This document shows, piece by piece, positions 53,288 to 64,000 of a stretch of DNA of 64,000 bases. The notes beneath the pieces are model-generated. The model made no database searches and was not told the DNA's origin. It worked only from the letters and a program-made list of their open reading frames with translations. Each line of letters starts with the position of its first letter. The first letter of the stretch is position 1. Where the stretch lies: positions 38,332 through 102,331 of the forward strand of contig JASHPJ010000024.1 in assembly GCA_030038195.1 (NCBI GenBank), given 5' to 3'. The position numbers were made by a program, and so were the translations under genes. Source of the stretch: Acidobacteriaceae bacterium (lineage in GTDB: Bacteria; Acidobacteriota; Terriglobia; Terriglobales; Acidobacteriaceae).

Positions 53288-54526
53288 ATGGACCAGCCTC
53301 CGATCGATTCGCATTCTGCTCCTCATAAAAAGCGCCATTGGTGGATATGGGCGATCATCCTGCTGCTCTTTGGCCTGCTGTTTTACTGGGTCATCCGGCA
53401 ACACAACCAGAACCAGCAGGCGCTGGCCAGCGGCGGTCGCGGCCGCGGACGCTTCAGCATGGCCGGTCCCGTGCCGGTCACCTACGTCACGGCCACCAAG
53501 GGTAGCATCGGCGTTTATCTTGACGCCATCGGCACGGTGACCCCGGTCTATTTCGATTCGATCACCGCGCAGGTCACCGGCGTGATCACCGCGGTGCACT
53601 ACCGGGAGGGTCAGTTCGTCCACAAGGGCGACCCGCTGATCGATATCGACGACCGGCCCTACAAGGCGCAGCTCGCGGAAGCTCAGGGCGCACTCGAGCG
53701 TGACCAGAATCTGCTGGCCGAAGCGCAGATGGACCTGAAGCGCTACCAGGACGCATGGGCCAAGAACGCCATCCCACGTCAGACTCTCGAAGACCAGGAA
53801 AAGCTCGTCCTGCAGGACCAGGGGACGGTCAAGAACGATGAGGGCGTGGTGCAGTACGACCAAGTGCAGGTGGACTACTGTCACATCGCCTCGCCTATCA
53901 ACGGCCGCGTGGGCCTGCGGCTGGTCGATCCCGGCAACCTGGTTACCGCCAACTCCACTACCACGCTGGTGACGGTGACCCAGATCTCGCCTATTACGGT
54001 GATCTTTACGCTGTCAGAAGACAGCCTGCCGCAGGTGCTCAAGCAGATGCGCAGCGGCAAGGCCCTGCCCGTGCAGGCCTATGACCGGACGCAGCAGACG
54101 TTGCTGAGCACCGGCAAGCTGATCACGGTGGACAACCTGATCGACACCACGACAGGCACGGTGAAGCTGCGCGCCGAGTTCGACAACTCCAAGGGACTGC
54201 TCTTCCCCAACCAGTTCGTCAACACGCGGCTGCTGGTGGACACGCTCGACAACCAGACGCTGGTTGCCTCGTCCGCCATTCAGCACAACGGCTCGACCGA
54301 TTTTGTCTACGCGATCAAGAACCCCGACGATCCCAAGAAAGCCATGGCCGTCATGCAGAAGGTCAAATCGGGCGTCTCGGACAAGGGCAACACCGCGGTT
54401 ACCGGCATTGCGCCTGGAACGGTGGTGGCCGACAGCAGCTTCCAGAAGCTGGTGGACAAGGCCCCGGTCTTCAAGTCGAATGTCTCCCTGCCTTCTTCTG
54501 AGGAGGTTGACGAAAGCGCGCCATGA
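53288..54526 (+). CDS. RND efflux periplasmic adaptor (MdtA-like)
   Basis: A 412-residue membrane-fusion protein that links the inner-membrane pumps to the outer-membrane channel. One N-terminal membrane anchor ([19 protein letters not shown]), then a lipoyl/hairpin region ([44 protein letters not shown], followed by the alpha-hairpin) and beta-barrel ([36 protein letters not shown]). It resembles MdtA. Its stop overlaps the first pump gene by 4 bp (ATGA). First gene of a four-gene operon. Confidence 0.93.
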   Translation: MDQPPIDSHSAPHKKRHWWIWAIILLLFGLLFYWVIRQHNQNQQALASGGRGRGRFSMAGPVPVTYVTATKGSIGVYLDAIGTVTPVYFDSITAQVTGVITAVHYREGQFVHKGDPLIDIDDRPYKAQLAEAQGALERDQNLLAEAQMDLKRYQDAWAKNAIPRQTLEDQEKLVLQDQGTVKNDEGVVQYDQVQVDYCHIASPINGRVGLRLVDPGNLVTANSTTTLVTVTQISPITVIFTLSEDSLPQVLKQMRSGKALPVQAYDRTQQTLLSTGKLITVDNLIDTTTGTVKLRAEFDNSKGLLFPNQFVNTRLLVDTLDNQTLVASSAIQHNGSTDFVYAIKNPDDPKKAMAVMQKVKSGVSDKGNTAVTGIAPGTVVADSSFQKLVDKAPVFKSNVSLPSSEEVDESAP

Positions 54527-57500
54527 GCCCTTCGCGTCCATTCATTCTGCGGCCGGTGGCTACGTCGCTGCTTATGGCCGCCATCCTGCTGGTGGGTATT
54601 GTCGCCTTCACGCAGTTGCCGGTCTCGGCGCTGCCGGAGGTGGACTATCCGACCATCCAGGTGCTCACGTTCTATCCCGGCGCCAGCCCTGACGTGATGG
54701 CCACCACCGTTACCGCCCCGCTCGAGCGCCAGTTCGGTGAGATGCAGGGGCTGAGCCAGATGACCTCCACCAGCGCCGGCGGCGTGTCGGTGATCGTGCT
54801 ACAGTTCGATCTGTCGCTGGGCCTCGACGTGGCTGAAGAGGAAGTGCAGTCGGCCATCAATGCCGGCGGATCGTTCCTGCCCTCCGATCTGCCCGTGCCG
54901 CCGGTCTACAACAAAACCAACCCGGCGGACGCGCCGGTGCTCACGCTGGCCATCACCTCTGACTCCATGCCGCTCTCCACGGTGGAAGACGACGTGGACA
55001 CGCGCCTGGCCCCGCGGCTCTCGCAGCTCGCCGGGGTGGGCCTGGTGAGCATCAGCGGGGGGCAGAAGCCCGCCGTCCGCATCCAGGTCAATCCCGTGCA
55101 GCTCTCCGCCTACGGGCTCAACCTGGAGGATGTCCGCTCGGCGCTCACCCAGGCCAGTGTGAACTCCGCCAAGGGCAACTTCGACGGGCCACGCCAGGAC
55201 TTCCAGATCGACGCCAACGACCAGATCACCGAGGCCAACCAGTACAAGAACGTGGTGGTGGCCTACCAGAACGGCGCGCCGATCTTCGTGAAAGATATCG
55301 CCAAGGTGGTCAACGGCGTGGAAAACACCAAGCAGGCCGCGTGGATGGGCATGACCGCCTACAATGCGCCCTCCACGCTTACGCCGGCGGTCATCCTCAA
55401 CATCCAGCGCCAGCCCGGCGCCAACACCATTACCGTGGTCAACAGCATCCGCAAGGTGCTGCCGCAGTTGGAGGCCAACCTTCCCGCCTCCATCCACGTG
55501 ACCACGCTGACCGACATGACCACCAGCATCCAGGCCTCGGTCAACGACGTGGAGTTCGAGCTGATGCTCACTATCGGCCTGGTGGTGCTGGTCATCTTCC
55601 TCTTCCTGCGCAGCCTGCGCGCTACCATCATTCCGTTCGTGGCCGTGCCTCTTTCGCTCATTGGCACCTTCGCGGTGATGTACCTGCTCGGCTACTCGCT
55701 CGACAACCTGTCGCTGATGGCGCTCACCATCTCCACCGGCTTCGTGGTGGACGACGCCATCGTGATGATCGAGAACATCAGTCGCTTCCTCGAAGAAGGC
55801 ATGCCGCCGCTCGAAGCGGCGCTTACCGGCGCGGAGCAGATCGGCTTCACCATCGTCTCGCTGACGGTTTCACTCATTGCCGTGCTCATCCCGCTGCTGT
55901 TCATGGGCGATGTCGTGGGCCGTCTCTTCCGCGAGTTTGCGGTCACGCTGGCCGTCACCATCGTCATCTCGGCAGTGGTCTCGCTCACGCTTACGCCCAT
56001 GATGTGCTCGCGCATCCTGCACCACGACGCCGAGGAGCAGCAGACCCGCTTCTACCGCTGGTCAGAGCACATGTTCGAGCGCATGATCGCCTTCTATGGC
56101 CGCACACTCCGCGTGGTGCTGCGCTACCAGACCATCACCCTGCTGGTGGCCGCCGCCACGCTGGTGCTCACCGTCTTTCTCTACATCGTTATCCCCAAGG
56201 GCTTCTTTCCGGTGCAGGACACGGGCGTCATCCAGGGCATCTCCCAGGCCAACCAGTCCATCTCCTACCAGGCCATGGCGGAAAAACAGCAGGAGCTTGC
56301 CAACATCATCCTGCAGGACCCCGCTGTCGAAAGCCTCTCGTCGTTCATCGGCGCGGATGGCATCAACACCACGCTCAACAGCGGCCGCATCTCCATCAAC
56401 CTCAAGCCCATCGAGGAGCGCCACATCAGCGCTGCCGACGTGATCCGGCGCCTGCAGACCAGCCTCAAACAGGTGCAGGGCATGCATCTCTATATGCAGC
56501 CTGTCCAGGATATCACCGTGGACGACCGGGTGAGCCGCACACAGTACCAGTACACGCTGGTCGATCCCGATACCGACGAGCTGAACGAGTGGACCAACAA
56601 GTTCGTGGCCCGGCTCAAAAAACTGCCCGAGCTGGAAGACGTGGCCACCGATCAGCAGACCGGCGCGCGCGCGGTGCAGCTTGAGATCGATCGGGTCACC
56701 GCCTCGCGCCTCGGCGTCGCACCCACCACCATCGACAACACGCTCTACGACGCCTACGGACAGCGCCAGATCAACACGCTCTATACGCAGTTGAACCAGT
56801 ATCACATCGTGCTCGAGACTGCGCCCGAATGGCAACAGAACCCGGCCAACCTGAGCAGTCTTTACATCCAGTCAAACGCCTCGGCAAACGCCACCGGCGC
56901 AGGCGCGGTCACGTCGTTCTCCACGTCGGCGTCGGCCTCCGCCGGCTCCAACGCGCTTACCGCCTCCACCAAGTACACGCCGTCCTCGCAGGTGGTCAGC
57001 GCTCCGGCGCTCGCGCTCTCCGGAACCAGTAGCACGCAGGGCACGTCGTCCATCAACGGCGGCACGGCTGCGGGCACCACGCCCAACGCGACCGTCTCTT
57101 CGATAGGCTCCAGCGCCATTCCCCTCGGCGCGTTCACACATGTTTCGCAAACTACCGAGGCGCTCTCCATCAACCACCAGGGACAGTTCCCTTCCGTCAC
57201 CGTTTCCTTCAACCTTGCGCAGCACGCCTCGCTGGGCACGGCCATTGAAGACATCGACAAGGTGGTCAAGGACCTGGACTTTCCCGCCAGCCTGCAGTCG
57301 GACTTCCAGGGCACTGCGGCCTCGTTCCGTAACTCGCTTTCCAATGAAGCCCTGCTCATCCTCGCCGCGCTGGTCACGGTGTACATCGTTCTGGGAGTTC
57401 TCTACGAAAGCTTCATCCATCCCATCACGATTTTGTCCACGCTGCCCTCGGCCGGCGTGGGCGCGCTGCTGGCGCTCATGATCTTCCGCCAGGACCTGAG

Positions 57501-57903
57501 CGTGGTGGCGATCATCGGCATCATCCTGCTCATCGGCATCGTCAAGAAGAACGGCATCATGATCGTCGACTTCGCGCTCGAAGCCGAGCGCGAGCACGGC
57601 AAAGACGCCACCGAGGCCATTTACGAGGCCAGCCTGCTGCGCTTCAGGCCGATCATGATGACCACCATGGCCGCGCTGTTGGGCGGCATTCCGCTGGCTG
57701 CAGGCACCGGGCTCGGCTCGGAGCTGCGCCGGCCGCTGGGCATCGCCATGGTGGGCGGCCTGCTGCTCAGCCAGGTCCTCACGCTCTACACCACGCCGGT
57801 CATCTACATCTTCTTTGACCGGATTGGACAGCGCATCACCGGCCGGCGTCTCTCGCAGGCTGCCATCAGAAAGCCTCAGGAGCCCGGCACGGAGCCTGCA
57901 TGA
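54523..57903 (+). CDS. RND multidrug efflux permease (MdtB-like), with Ser/Thr/Ala-rich insertion
   Basis: A 1126-residue inner-membrane proton-driven pump of the AcrB/MdtBC group. TM1 is preceded by the family start [26 protein letters not shown]. The proton-relay segment [22 protein letters not shown] with its DD pair is in TM4, and a TM10-12 block ([18 protein letters not shown]) is intact. Residues about 782-862 are a low-complexity stretch of Ala, Ser, Thr and Gly ([14 protein letters not shown]...) absent from the partner pump; it lies in the second porter/docking region. Four-bp overlaps on both sides. Confidence 0.94.
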   Translation: MSPSRPFILRPVATSLLMAAILLVGIVAFTQLPVSALPEVDYPTIQVLTFYPGASPDVMATTVTAPLERQFGEMQGLSQMTSTSAGGVSVIVLQFDLSLGLDVAEEEVQSAINAGGSFLPSDLPVPPVYNKTNPADAPVLTLAITSDSMPLSTVEDDVDTRLAPRLSQLAGVGLVSISGGQKPAVRIQVNPVQLSAYGLNLEDVRSALTQASVNSAKGNFDGPRQDFQIDANDQITEANQYKNVVVAYQNGAPIFVKDIAKVVNGVENTKQAAWMGMTAYNAPSTLTPAVILNIQRQPGANTITVVNSIRKVLPQLEANLPASIHVTTLTDMTTSIQASVNDVEFELMLTIGLVVLVIFLFLRSLRATIIPFVAVPLSLIGTFAVMYLLGYSLDNLSLMALTISTGFVVDDAIVMIENISRFLEEGMPPLEAALTGAEQIGFTIVSLTVSLIAVLIPLLFMGDVVGRLFREFAVTLAVTIVISAVVSLTLTPMMCSRILHHDAEEQQTRFYRWSEHMFERMIAFYGRTLRVVLRYQTITLLVAAATLVLTVFLYIVIPKGFFPVQDTGVIQGISQANQSISYQAMAEKQQELANIILQDPAVESLSSFIGADGINTTLNSGRISINLKPIEERHISAADVIRRLQTSLKQVQGMHLYMQPVQDITVDDRVSRTQYQYTLVDPDTDELNEWTNKFVARLKKLPELEDVATDQQTGARAVQLEIDRVTASRLGVAPTTIDNTLYDAYGQRQINTLYTQLNQYHIVLETAPEWQQNPANLSSLYIQSNASANATGAGAVTSFSTSASASAGSNALTASTKYTPSSQVVSAPALALSGTSSTQGTSSINGGTAAGTTPNATVSSIGSSAIPLGAFTHVSQTTEALSINHQGQFPSVTVSFNLAQHASLGTAIEDIDKVVKDLDFPASLQSDFQGTAASFRNSLSNEALLILAALVTVYIVLGVLYESFIHPITILSTLPSAGVGALLALMIFRQDLSVVAIIGIILLIGIVKKNGIMIVDFALEAEREHGKDATEAIYEASLLRFRPIMMTTMAALLGGIPLAAGTGLGSELRRPLGIAMVGGLLLSQVLTLYTTPVIYIFFDRIGQRITGRRLSQAAIRKPQEPGTEPA

Positions 57904-60900
57904 GTCTTTCGTCTCCATTTATCAAGCGGCCGGTGGGCACCACGCTGCTCACCGCGGCGGTGGCCCTTGCCGGCGCCATCGCTTTTGCGGTGCTGCCAGT
58001 GGCGCCGCTGCCGCAGGTGGACTTCCCCACCATCAGCGTGCAGGCCAGCCTGCCCGGCGCCAGCGCGCAGATCATGGCCGCCTCAGTGGCCACGCCGCTC
58101 GAGCGCCAGTTCAGCCACATCGCCGGCATCACGGAGATGACCTCGTCGAGCACGCTGAGCAGCACGCGCATCACGCTGCAGTTTGACCTGAACCGCAACA
58201 TCGACGGCGCTGCGCGCGATGTGCAGGCAGCCATCAACGCCGCACGCACCTATCTGCCCACCAACCTTCCCTCGAATCCCTCGTATCGCAAGGTCAACCC
58301 GGCCGACTCGCCGATCATGATCCTCGGCCTCACCTCGGACAAGTATGACGTCACCAAGGTCTACGACCTGGCGTCCACCATCCTCGAGCAGAAACTCTCA
58401 CAGATCGAGGGCGTGGGCCAGGTTGCCGTGGGTGGCGGCGCCACGCCTTCGGTGCGCGTGGAGGTGAATCCCACCCAGCTCGAAAGTTTCGGCCTTACGC
58501 TGGACAACATCCGGTCCGTGCTGAGCCTGCAGAACTCCCATGAGCCGCGCGGGCAGCTCGCCGACAACGGGATCAGCGAAGACATCATCACCAACGACCA
58601 GATCTCACAGGCTGCAGACTACAAGCCGCTGATCGTGGGCTACCACAACGGCGCCGCGGTGCGGCTTGAAGATGTGGCCGACGTCGTGGACTCCACGCAG
58701 AACATCCGCACCGCGGGCTACATGGACGGCAAGCGCGCGGTCTTCGTGATCATCTTCCGCCAGCCCGGCGCCAACATCATCCAGACCAACCAGCGGATCA
58801 CCGAGCAGCTTCCCTTTCTGGAGGCGGTGATGCCGCGCGGCATCCAGACTACGATCGTTCTCGACCGCACCACCACGATCAAGGCTTCAGTGACCACGGT
58901 TGAAAGGACGCTGATCGGCTCAGTCGTGCTGGTGGTGCTGGTGGTGTTCATCTTCCTGCGCAGCCCGCGCGCTACGCTCATTCCCAGCGTGGCGGTCCCG
59001 GTTTCGCTCATCGGCACCTGCGCGGCGATGTACCTGTTCGGCTACTCGCTGGACAATCTTTCGCTGATGGCGCTCACCATCGCCACCGGCTTCGTGGTGG
59101 ACGACGCCATCGTGGTGATGGAGAACATCACCCGCCACCTCGAAGCCGGCATGGAGCCTTTCGCCGCTGCTCTCAAGGGAGCGCAGGAGATCGGCTTCAC
59201 GGTCTTTTCCATCAGCATGTCGCTGATCGCCGTCTTCATCCCCATTCTCATGATGGGCGGCATCGTCGGGCGTCTCTTCCGCGAGTTCGCCGTGACGCTC
59301 TCGACGGCCATCGTGGTCTCCATGGTGATTTCTCTCACCACCACGCCGACCATGTGCGCGCATCTTCTGAAAACGGTCAAAAAAGAGGAAAAACACAACG
59401 TCTTCTACCGGGCCAGCGAGCGGATATTCGACGGGCTGCTATGGGTCTACCGCAAGTCCCTGCTCTGGGCGCTCGACAACTCCAGCCTTATGCTGATCGT
59501 GCTGCTACTCACCATTGCGCTCAACGTGGTGGTGATCCTCCGCATTCCCAAAGGGTTTTTCCCTACCCAGGACACGGGCACGATGGTGGGCATGGTGCAG
59601 GGGCCGCAAGATGCGTCCTTCCCGCTGATGAACTTCTCTGTGCAGCAACTGATGAGGATCATCAAATCCGATCCGGCCGTGGCGCACGCCAATGCATACA
59701 CGGGCGGAAACGGCGCCAGCAACGGCGGATTCATCTACGTCGCGCTCAAGCCGCTGGGCACGCAATGCAAGGAGTCGCCTTCCTGCGAGGTACGCCAAAA
59801 CTCGGTGATGGAGGTGATCAACCGGCTGCGTCCGAAGATGAATCGCCTGCCGATTGCCTCCGCGTTTCTGCAGCCGTCGCAAGATCTGCGCATCGGCGGC
59901 CGCTCCAGCGCCGCGCTCTACCAGTACACCATCCAGTCCGACAACATCAACGACCTGGCGCACTGGGGACCCATCCTGCTCGAAAACATGAAGAAGCTGC
60001 CCGGCCTGCAGGATGTGAACACCGACCAGCAGAACGGCGGACTGCAGGAGATGCTGAACTACGACCGGGTCACAGCCGCGCGGCTGGGCCAGACGCCACA
60101 GTCGCTCGACTCGGCGCTCTATAGCGCGTTTGGCCAGTCGGAGGTTTCGGTCATCTACACGCAGCTCAACCAGTACTACGTAGTCATGGAAGTAGCGCCC
60201 CAGTACTGGCAGGACCCTTCGGGACTGAACAACATTTATATGGCGCCGGCCCAATCAGGAGGCGCGGGAATCGACTCAATCTCTCCCCTGATGAGCGTGA
60301 TGAAGCCGCACAGCGGCACTACGCCTCTCGAGGTGGATCACACCGGCCTGTTCCCGTCGGTTACGGCCTCGTTCAACCTGGCCAGCGGGCTCTCGCTCTC
60401 AGACGCCACGCGCGAAGTGACGCAGATGGAGCAGCGGCTGGGCATGCCCGGCTCCGTGCGCGGATTCTTCGCCGGAACCGCACAGGCCTACCAGGACTCG
60501 CTGGCAACGGAGAAATATCTCGTCATCACCGCGCTGCTGGCGGTCTTCATCGTGCTCGGCATTCTCTATGAGAGCCTGGTCCATCCCATCACGATCATCT
60601 CCACGCTGCCCTCGGCCAGCGTCGGCGCCATGCTGGCCCTGATGTTGTTCCACATGGACCTGAACGTGATCTCCATCATCGGCATCATTCTGCTCATCGG
60701 CATCGTGAAGAAGAATGCGATCATGATGATCGATTTCGCGCTGCAGGCCGAGCGGCTGGAGGGCAAGAAAACGCGCGATGCGATCTTTGAAGCCTGCCTG
60801 CTGCGCTTCCGCCCGATTCTGATGACCACCATGTCGGCCATCTTCGGGGCGCTGCCGCTGGCCTTCGGCAGCGGCACCGGCTCCGAGCTGCGCCGCCCGC

Positions 60901-61055
60901 TGGGCATCACTATCGTGGGCGGACTGCTGCTCAGCCAGTTACTCACTCTCTACACCACCCCGGTGGTCTACCTGTTGATGGACCGCATGCGCATGCGCGC
61001 CCTTAACCGGACACTCGACACGCTGCCCTCCACCGCCGAGGGAGCGACGTTGTAA
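57900..61055 (+). CDS. RND multidrug efflux permease (MdtC-like)
   Basis: A 1051-residue second pump, typical RND length. Start [26 protein letters not shown], proton-relay [22 protein letters not shown], and [22 protein letters not shown]. It differs enough from the preceding pump to be an ancient paralogue; two-permease operons usually form mixed trimers (MdtB2C). Overlaps the previous gene by 4 bp and is followed 13 bp later by the outer-membrane factor. Confidence 0.94.
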   Translation: MSLSSPFIKRPVGTTLLTAAVALAGAIAFAVLPVAPLPQVDFPTISVQASLPGASAQIMAASVATPLERQFSHIAGITEMTSSSTLSSTRITLQFDLNRNIDGAARDVQAAINAARTYLPTNLPSNPSYRKVNPADSPIMILGLTSDKYDVTKVYDLASTILEQKLSQIEGVGQVAVGGGATPSVRVEVNPTQLESFGLTLDNIRSVLSLQNSHEPRGQLADNGISEDIITNDQISQAADYKPLIVGYHNGAAVRLEDVADVVDSTQNIRTAGYMDGKRAVFVIIFRQPGANIIQTNQRITEQLPFLEAVMPRGIQTTIVLDRTTTIKASVTTVERTLIGSVVLVVLVVFIFLRSPRATLIPSVAVPVSLIGTCAAMYLFGYSLDNLSLMALTIATGFVVDDAIVVMENITRHLEAGMEPFAAALKGAQEIGFTVFSISMSLIAVFIPILMMGGIVGRLFREFAVTLSTAIVVSMVISLTTTPTMCAHLLKTVKKEEKHNVFYRASERIFDGLLWVYRKSLLWALDNSSLMLIVLLLTIALNVVVILRIPKGFFPTQDTGTMVGMVQGPQDASFPLMNFSVQQLMRIIKSDPAVAHANAYTGGNGASNGGFIYVALKPLGTQCKESPSCEVRQNSVMEVINRLRPKMNRLPIASAFLQPSQDLRIGGRSSAALYQYTIQSDNINDLAHWGPILLENMKKLPGLQDVNTDQQNGGLQEMLNYDRVTAARLGQTPQSLDSALYSAFGQSEVSVIYTQLNQYYVVMEVAPQYWQDPSGLNNIYMAPAQSGGAGIDSISPLMSVMKPHSGTTPLEVDHTGLFPSVTASFNLASGLSLSDATREVTQMEQRLGMPGSVRGFFAGTAQAYQDSLATEKYLVITALLAVFIVLGILYESLVHPITIISTLPSASVGAMLALMLFHMDLNVISIIGIILLIGIVKKNAIMMIDFALQAERLEGKKTRDAIFEACLLRFRPILMTTMSAIFGALPLAFGSGTGSELRRPLGITIVGGLLLSQLLTLYTTPVVYLLMDRMRMRALNRTLDTLPSTAEGATL

Positions 61056-61068
61056 CACGAGAAGGACC

Positions 61069-62598
61069 ATGACCATGCCAGAGCCGAATCTTCGAATGTC
61101 ATTCGCATTTGCCACAGCCGCTCTCAGCGCACTCGCGCTGCTGGCCGGCTGCCGCGTCGGCCCGCCTTATCACCCGCCTGCCGCGCCCACCGCCACCGCG
61201 CTCAACTACAAGGAGTCCACCGTCAACTTCCAGGACACCGCAGGCTGGAAGGTGGCCAGCCCGCAGGACGCGATGCTCCGCGGCAACTGGTGGGAGATCT
61301 TTCACGAGCCCGAGCTGAACGCGCTCGAAGAGCAGCTCAACATCAACAACCAGAACATCAAGGTTTCCTTCGAGCAGTTCATGGAAGCCCGCGCGATGAT
61401 CGCCGAGGCCCGCGCGCAGTTCTGGCCGACGATCACCGTCAATCCCGCCTTCAGCCGGTCGAGAAGCTCGTCGAATCTGGTGAACTCCTCGCAGACCAAC
61501 ACAGGCAAAACTTCCACGCTGTGGTCCGCGCCGCTCGACGTTTCCTGGACGCCCGACTTCTTCGGCAAGATTCGCAACGAAGTGCGCGAGGCGCAGTACG
61601 CCAGCCAGGTGAGCGCCGCCGACCTCGAAGTAGAGAAACTCACCGAACAGTCCAGCCTGGCCGAGTACTACTTCGAGATTCGCGGCCAGGACATGCTGCA
61701 GCAGATCCTCGACCAGACCGTCGCCGCCGACCAGAAATCCCTCGACTCCGCGCAGGGCGCCTACGACGCCGGCACCGGCGATAAGATCGCCGTCGTGGAA
61801 GCGCAGGCCACGCTCAAAGCCGCACAGGCCGCCGACATCAACGTGGGCCTCTCGCGCGCGCAGTACCAGCACGCCATCGCCATGCTGCTGGGCAAAGTGG
61901 CCACCGACTTTTCCATCCCCGTGAAGCCGATGATTTACACGCCGCCGCCGATTCCTACCGGCGTGCCCGCGCAGCTTGCCGAGCGCCGGCCCGACATTGC
62001 CGCGGCCGAGCGCACGCTGGCTGAAGCCAACGCCACCATCGGCATCGGTTATGGCGCATTCTTCCCCAATATCACCATCTCCGCCAGCGGCGGCTTCGAG
62101 AGCTCCACGCTCAAGCACCTTTTCGACTGGCCGAGCCGCTTCTGGTCAGTCGGCCCCTCCGCCTCGCAGATCGTCTTCGACGGCGGCCTCTATCGCGCCG
62201 AGCTGCACCAGTACGAAGCCACCTACAACGCAGACGTGGCCACTTATCGCCAGACCGTGCTCAACGCATTCCAGCAGGTGGAAGACGCGCTGGCGGCTAC
62301 GCGCATCTACTCGCAGCAGATTCTCCGCCAGCAGGAAGCCGTGGACGCGGCCAGACAGTATCTCGGCATGGAGACGGACCGCTACAACACCGGCGTCGAT
62401 CCGTATGTGGACGTGGTGCTGGCGCAGACTACGCTGCTGAGCAACCAGGAGACGCTCAACGCACTGCAGGTGGAAGAGATGACCTCAGCCGTGCAGCTCG
62501 TGCAGGCTCTCGGCGGCGGATGGGACCACTCGCAGCTTCCCACGCCCGCGCAGGTGAGCGCCAAAACTACCAATGCCGACTACACGATGCAGAAGTAG
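61069..62598 (+). CDS. Outer-membrane efflux lipoprotein (NodT/OprM family)
   Basis: A 509-residue TolC-like channel. The lipobox LALLAGC gives an N-terminal acylated Cys. The two OMF repeats are visible (about 60-280 and 300-490), with WWEIFHEPELNALEEQL, AQFWPTITVNPAFSRS, ERRPDIAAAERTLAEANATIGIGYGAFFPNITISASGGFES and a coiled hairpin (QQEAVDAARQYLGMETDRYNTGVDPYVDVVLAQTTLL). AGAAGG precedes the ATG. It completes the adaptor-pump-pump-channel operon, probably exporting drugs or lipophilic compounds. Confidence 0.94.
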   Translation: MTMPEPNLRMSFAFATAALSALALLAGCRVGPPYHPPAAPTATALNYKESTVNFQDTAGWKVASPQDAMLRGNWWEIFHEPELNALEEQLNINNQNIKVSFEQFMEARAMIAEARAQFWPTITVNPAFSRSRSSSNLVNSSQTNTGKTSTLWSAPLDVSWTPDFFGKIRNEVREAQYASQVSAADLEVEKLTEQSSLAEYYFEIRGQDMLQQILDQTVAADQKSLDSAQGAYDAGTGDKIAVVEAQATLKAAQAADINVGLSRAQYQHAIAMLLGKVATDFSIPVKPMIYTPPPIPTGVPAQLAERRPDIAAAERTLAEANATIGIGYGAFFPNITISASGGFESSTLKHLFDWPSRFWSVGPSASQIVFDGGLYRAELHQYEATYNADVATYRQTVLNAFQQVEDALAATRIYSQQILRQQEAVDAARQYLGMETDRYNTGVDPYVDVVLAQTTLLSNQETLNALQVEEMTSAVQLVQALGGGWDHSQLPTPAQVSAKTTNADYTMQK

Positions 62599-62617
62599 CC
62601 GGGAATAGCAGGCGCGG

Positions 62618-62639
62618 GTGCCCCAGGGTGGGAAAGCAC
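62618..62639. repeat. Degenerate GTGCCCCA...GGGTGGGAAAGCAC repeat
   Basis: GTGCCCCAGGGTGGGAAAGCAC lies between the convergent OMF and Zn-ribbon genes. Outer GTGC/GCAC bases pair as in the 16051-16097 hairpin, whose flanks it matches. Confidence 0.55.
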
Positions 62640-62644
62640 GATTT

Positions 62645-62908
62645 CTACTGCGCCGGCCTGTAGCAGATATTGTCGCCGTCCAGCCGGTACTCGGCTGAGC
62701 AGACGTCGCCGCCGCAGATCATCATCTCGCCGGAGTAAAGCTGCCGGCGCGTAATCAGGCCCAGCGTCCCGCAGCGCGGGCATGACATGACTGCCACGTA
62801 CGGATTCTGCGCCTGGCCCAGCTTGGCCTGGTTCTCCAGCAGGAATACCGTGCCGGGGTCCATTCTTTCGGGGATCCATTCTTCCAGAAACTGCAAGTCG
62901 GCTGACAT
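62645..62908 (-). CDS. Small Zn-ribbon-like protein, unknown function
   Basis: An 87-residue protein starting MSADLQFLEEWIPERM after a strong GGAGGGAAGG; the track adds four residues. It contains CPRCG (about residue 43) and a second Cys pair (MICGGDVCSAEY), a possible four-Cys zinc ribbon. No family is recognised. Convergent with the efflux operon and downstream of the lytic transglycosylase on the same strand. Confidence 0.65.
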   Translation of the reverse strand: MSADLQFLEEWIPERMDPGTVFLLENQAKLGQAQNPYVAVMSCPRCGTLGLITRRQLYSGEMMICGGDVCSAEYRLDGDNICYRPAQ

Positions 62909-63129
62909 CCTTCCCTCCATGTGGGTTGATGTTTCCAGGCCGTGGCAGTGTTTGCTGACCGGCTCTGTTCTTCCGAAACAACAGCAGTTACGAATGGCAC
63001 ATCAGTTGGAACTCAGTCTTGCCCCCAACCCCGCGTCTCGTCAACCGGAATCCGGGGTTGCCCGTATCGTTCGATATTCCTTTCGTTGTTACGAATGTTC
63101 GCGCCCTGACACGAACAGGGGATCGCAGG

Positions 63130-64000
63130 TCACCGCGACGCTTCCATGCCCGCACCCGCGTGCGCGTCGGCAAACTCGTCGATCGCCTGGTACGTCTCCA
63201 CGTTGCGCAGGATGGCTTCCACGTATTCGCGCGTCTGCGTAAACGGGATCGACTCCACGAACTCATCCATGCCCTGGTACGGACCCGCAGACTGCCAATC
63301 GGTCACGCGGTTGTCGCCCGCGTTGTACGCGGCCAGCGCGTACTCCTCCACGCCGTTGAACTTGTCCAGCATCTGGCGCAGGTAGCGCGTGCCCAGCCGG
63401 ATGTTGATCTCAGGATCGAGAAGCTGGAAGGTCTGGAAGCGCGTCATGCCCTCCTGGCGCGCCAGCGTGCGGCCTACCGAGGGCAGCAACTGCATCAGCC
63501 CATACGCGTTGGCATAGGAGATTGCCGAGGGATTGAACTCCGACTCCTGGCGAATGAGCGAAGCCACCAGGTACGGATTCAGATTGTTCTTTGCCGACTC
63601 GGCCTTGATCGTCTCCCAGTACGGCTCGGGAAAGAGAATGTGCCAGTAGATGAGCGGAATCGAGGAGATCGACGCCGTGGACGCGTAGGGCAGCGCACGC
63701 TTGAGCGCACGCAGGGCACGAAACGTCTCGCCGTAGCTTGAATAAATTTGCGCCTCGGCCAGCGCGCTCCATGACTCGGAGTCGGGATCGGCCTTGATCT
63801 CTTCGGCGATGTACTCGTTCAGCCCCGCGTTCGCGATCAGCCGCGCCTTGGCGAGATGCGGGCTGTCGGCGGGAAAGGTGTCCACGAGCTTGGGCTCAGG
63901 CAATGGCTGGAACTGATCGAGCTCGGGTTCGCCCACCGCGGTGTGCGAGCCCGCCGGCGGCAATTTGCCCAGCGCCGCCAGCCGCTCGCGTGCCATCTGC
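63130..64000 (-). CDS. Soluble lytic murein transglycosylase (SLT domain), 5' end outside window
   Basis: A peptidoglycan-cleaving enzyme; the C-terminal ~290 residues are in the window. Helical solenoid repeats (AEEIKADPDSESWSALAEAQIYSSYGETFRALRALKRALPY) precede the SLT domain. That domain shows the catalytic Glu in ASLIRQESEFNPSAISYANAYGLMQLLPSVG, then LDPEINIRLGTRYLRQMLDKF, YALAAYNAGDNRVTDW and TREYVEAILRNVETY. The layout matches Slt70. The ATG at 63996 is internal; the gene continues beyond 64000. Confidence 0.92.
   Translation of the reverse strand, partial: QMARERLAALGKLPPAGSHTAVGEPELDQFQPLPEPKLVDTFPADSPHLAKARLIANAGLNEYIAEEIKADPDSESWSALAEAQIYSSYGETFRALRALKRALPYASTASISSIPLIYWHILFPEPYWETIKAESAKNNLNPYLVASLIRQESEFNPSAISYANAYGLMQLLPSVGRTLARQEGMTRFQTFQLLDPEINIRLGTRYLRQMLDKFNGVEEYALAAYNAGDNRVTDWQSAGPYQGMDEFVESIPFTQTREYVEAILRNVETYQAIDEFADAHAGAGMEASR

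Overview
The window is high-GC bacterial chromosome with dense coding on both strands. The gene set suggests an Acidobacteriota soil bacterium of the Terriglobia/Acidobacteriaceae type. It includes a Tat-exported Gfo/Idh/MocA oxidoreductase, a PQQ dehydrogenase fused to cytochrome c, a SpoIIE-type phosphatase with a 7TM-like sensor, a futalosine-pathway mqnA, a pepP-accB-accC block, tandem RND pumps and GH3/beta-helix carbohydrate enzymes. This is an inference from gene content; no rRNA or tRNA marker was seen.

Layout. 1-9250: mainly minus strand, with hemE and the start of hemH (heme synthesis), an ABC-2 exporter pair, an enolase-superfamily enzyme (plus strand), two adjacent APC amino-acid permeases, thiE and a DinB-fold protein. 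9386-13188: a periplasmic redox pair, a PQQ dehydrogenase with two cytochrome c domains nested in its propeller and a Tat multicopper oxidase. 13645-18412: an MCE/MlaD protein with a repeated C-terminus, acpS, a small unknown gene and recG. 18965-26222: the Tat oxidoreductase, an AAA+ ATPase, then a plus-strand run of ABC exporter, DUF374 acyltransferase and queA. 26495-34258: polA, a small membrane protein, an exported MsrA, the SpoIIE phosphatase and an M48 metalloprotease. 34649-38327: a small HTH protein, then pepP-accB-accC. 38531-44056: a membrane protein/hydrolase pair with overlapping stop and start, mqnA, a DUF4149 protein, a YchF-like GTPase and a ZIP transporter. 44318-47857: a GT2 glycosyltransferase, then a split KdpD-like pair. 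48180-52576: a secreted beta-helix protein and a GH3 enzyme. 53288-62598: a four-gene MdtABC/OMF-type efflux operon. 62645-64000: a Zn-ribbon protein and a partial lytic transglycosylase.

The spaces between genes are rich in small repeats. There are at least two families of short inverted-repeat elements flanked by TA (MITE-like, IS630/Tc1-like target). There are also REP-like hairpins, CTATTCC-type heptamer tracts, and an inverted pair of 9-bp repeat arrays between accB and accC. Two copies of the first MITE family sit exactly in the TA of a TAG stop codon, and the insertion preserves the stop.

The observations most worth following up are: (1) the MITE family and its stop-codon insertions; (2) the MlaD protein with five repeats of exactly 34 residues; (3) the nested PQQ-cytochrome dehydrogenase beside a multicopper oxidase that appears to have an axial Phe; (4) a KdpD split into two genes whose kinase half has Arg at the phospho-acceptor His position; (5) the 9-bp inverted arrays inside the acc operon; and (6) the uncharacterised membrane protein/hydrolase pair at 38.5-40.1 kb. 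I saw no obvious novel defence system, prophage, CRISPR array or complete transposase gene.
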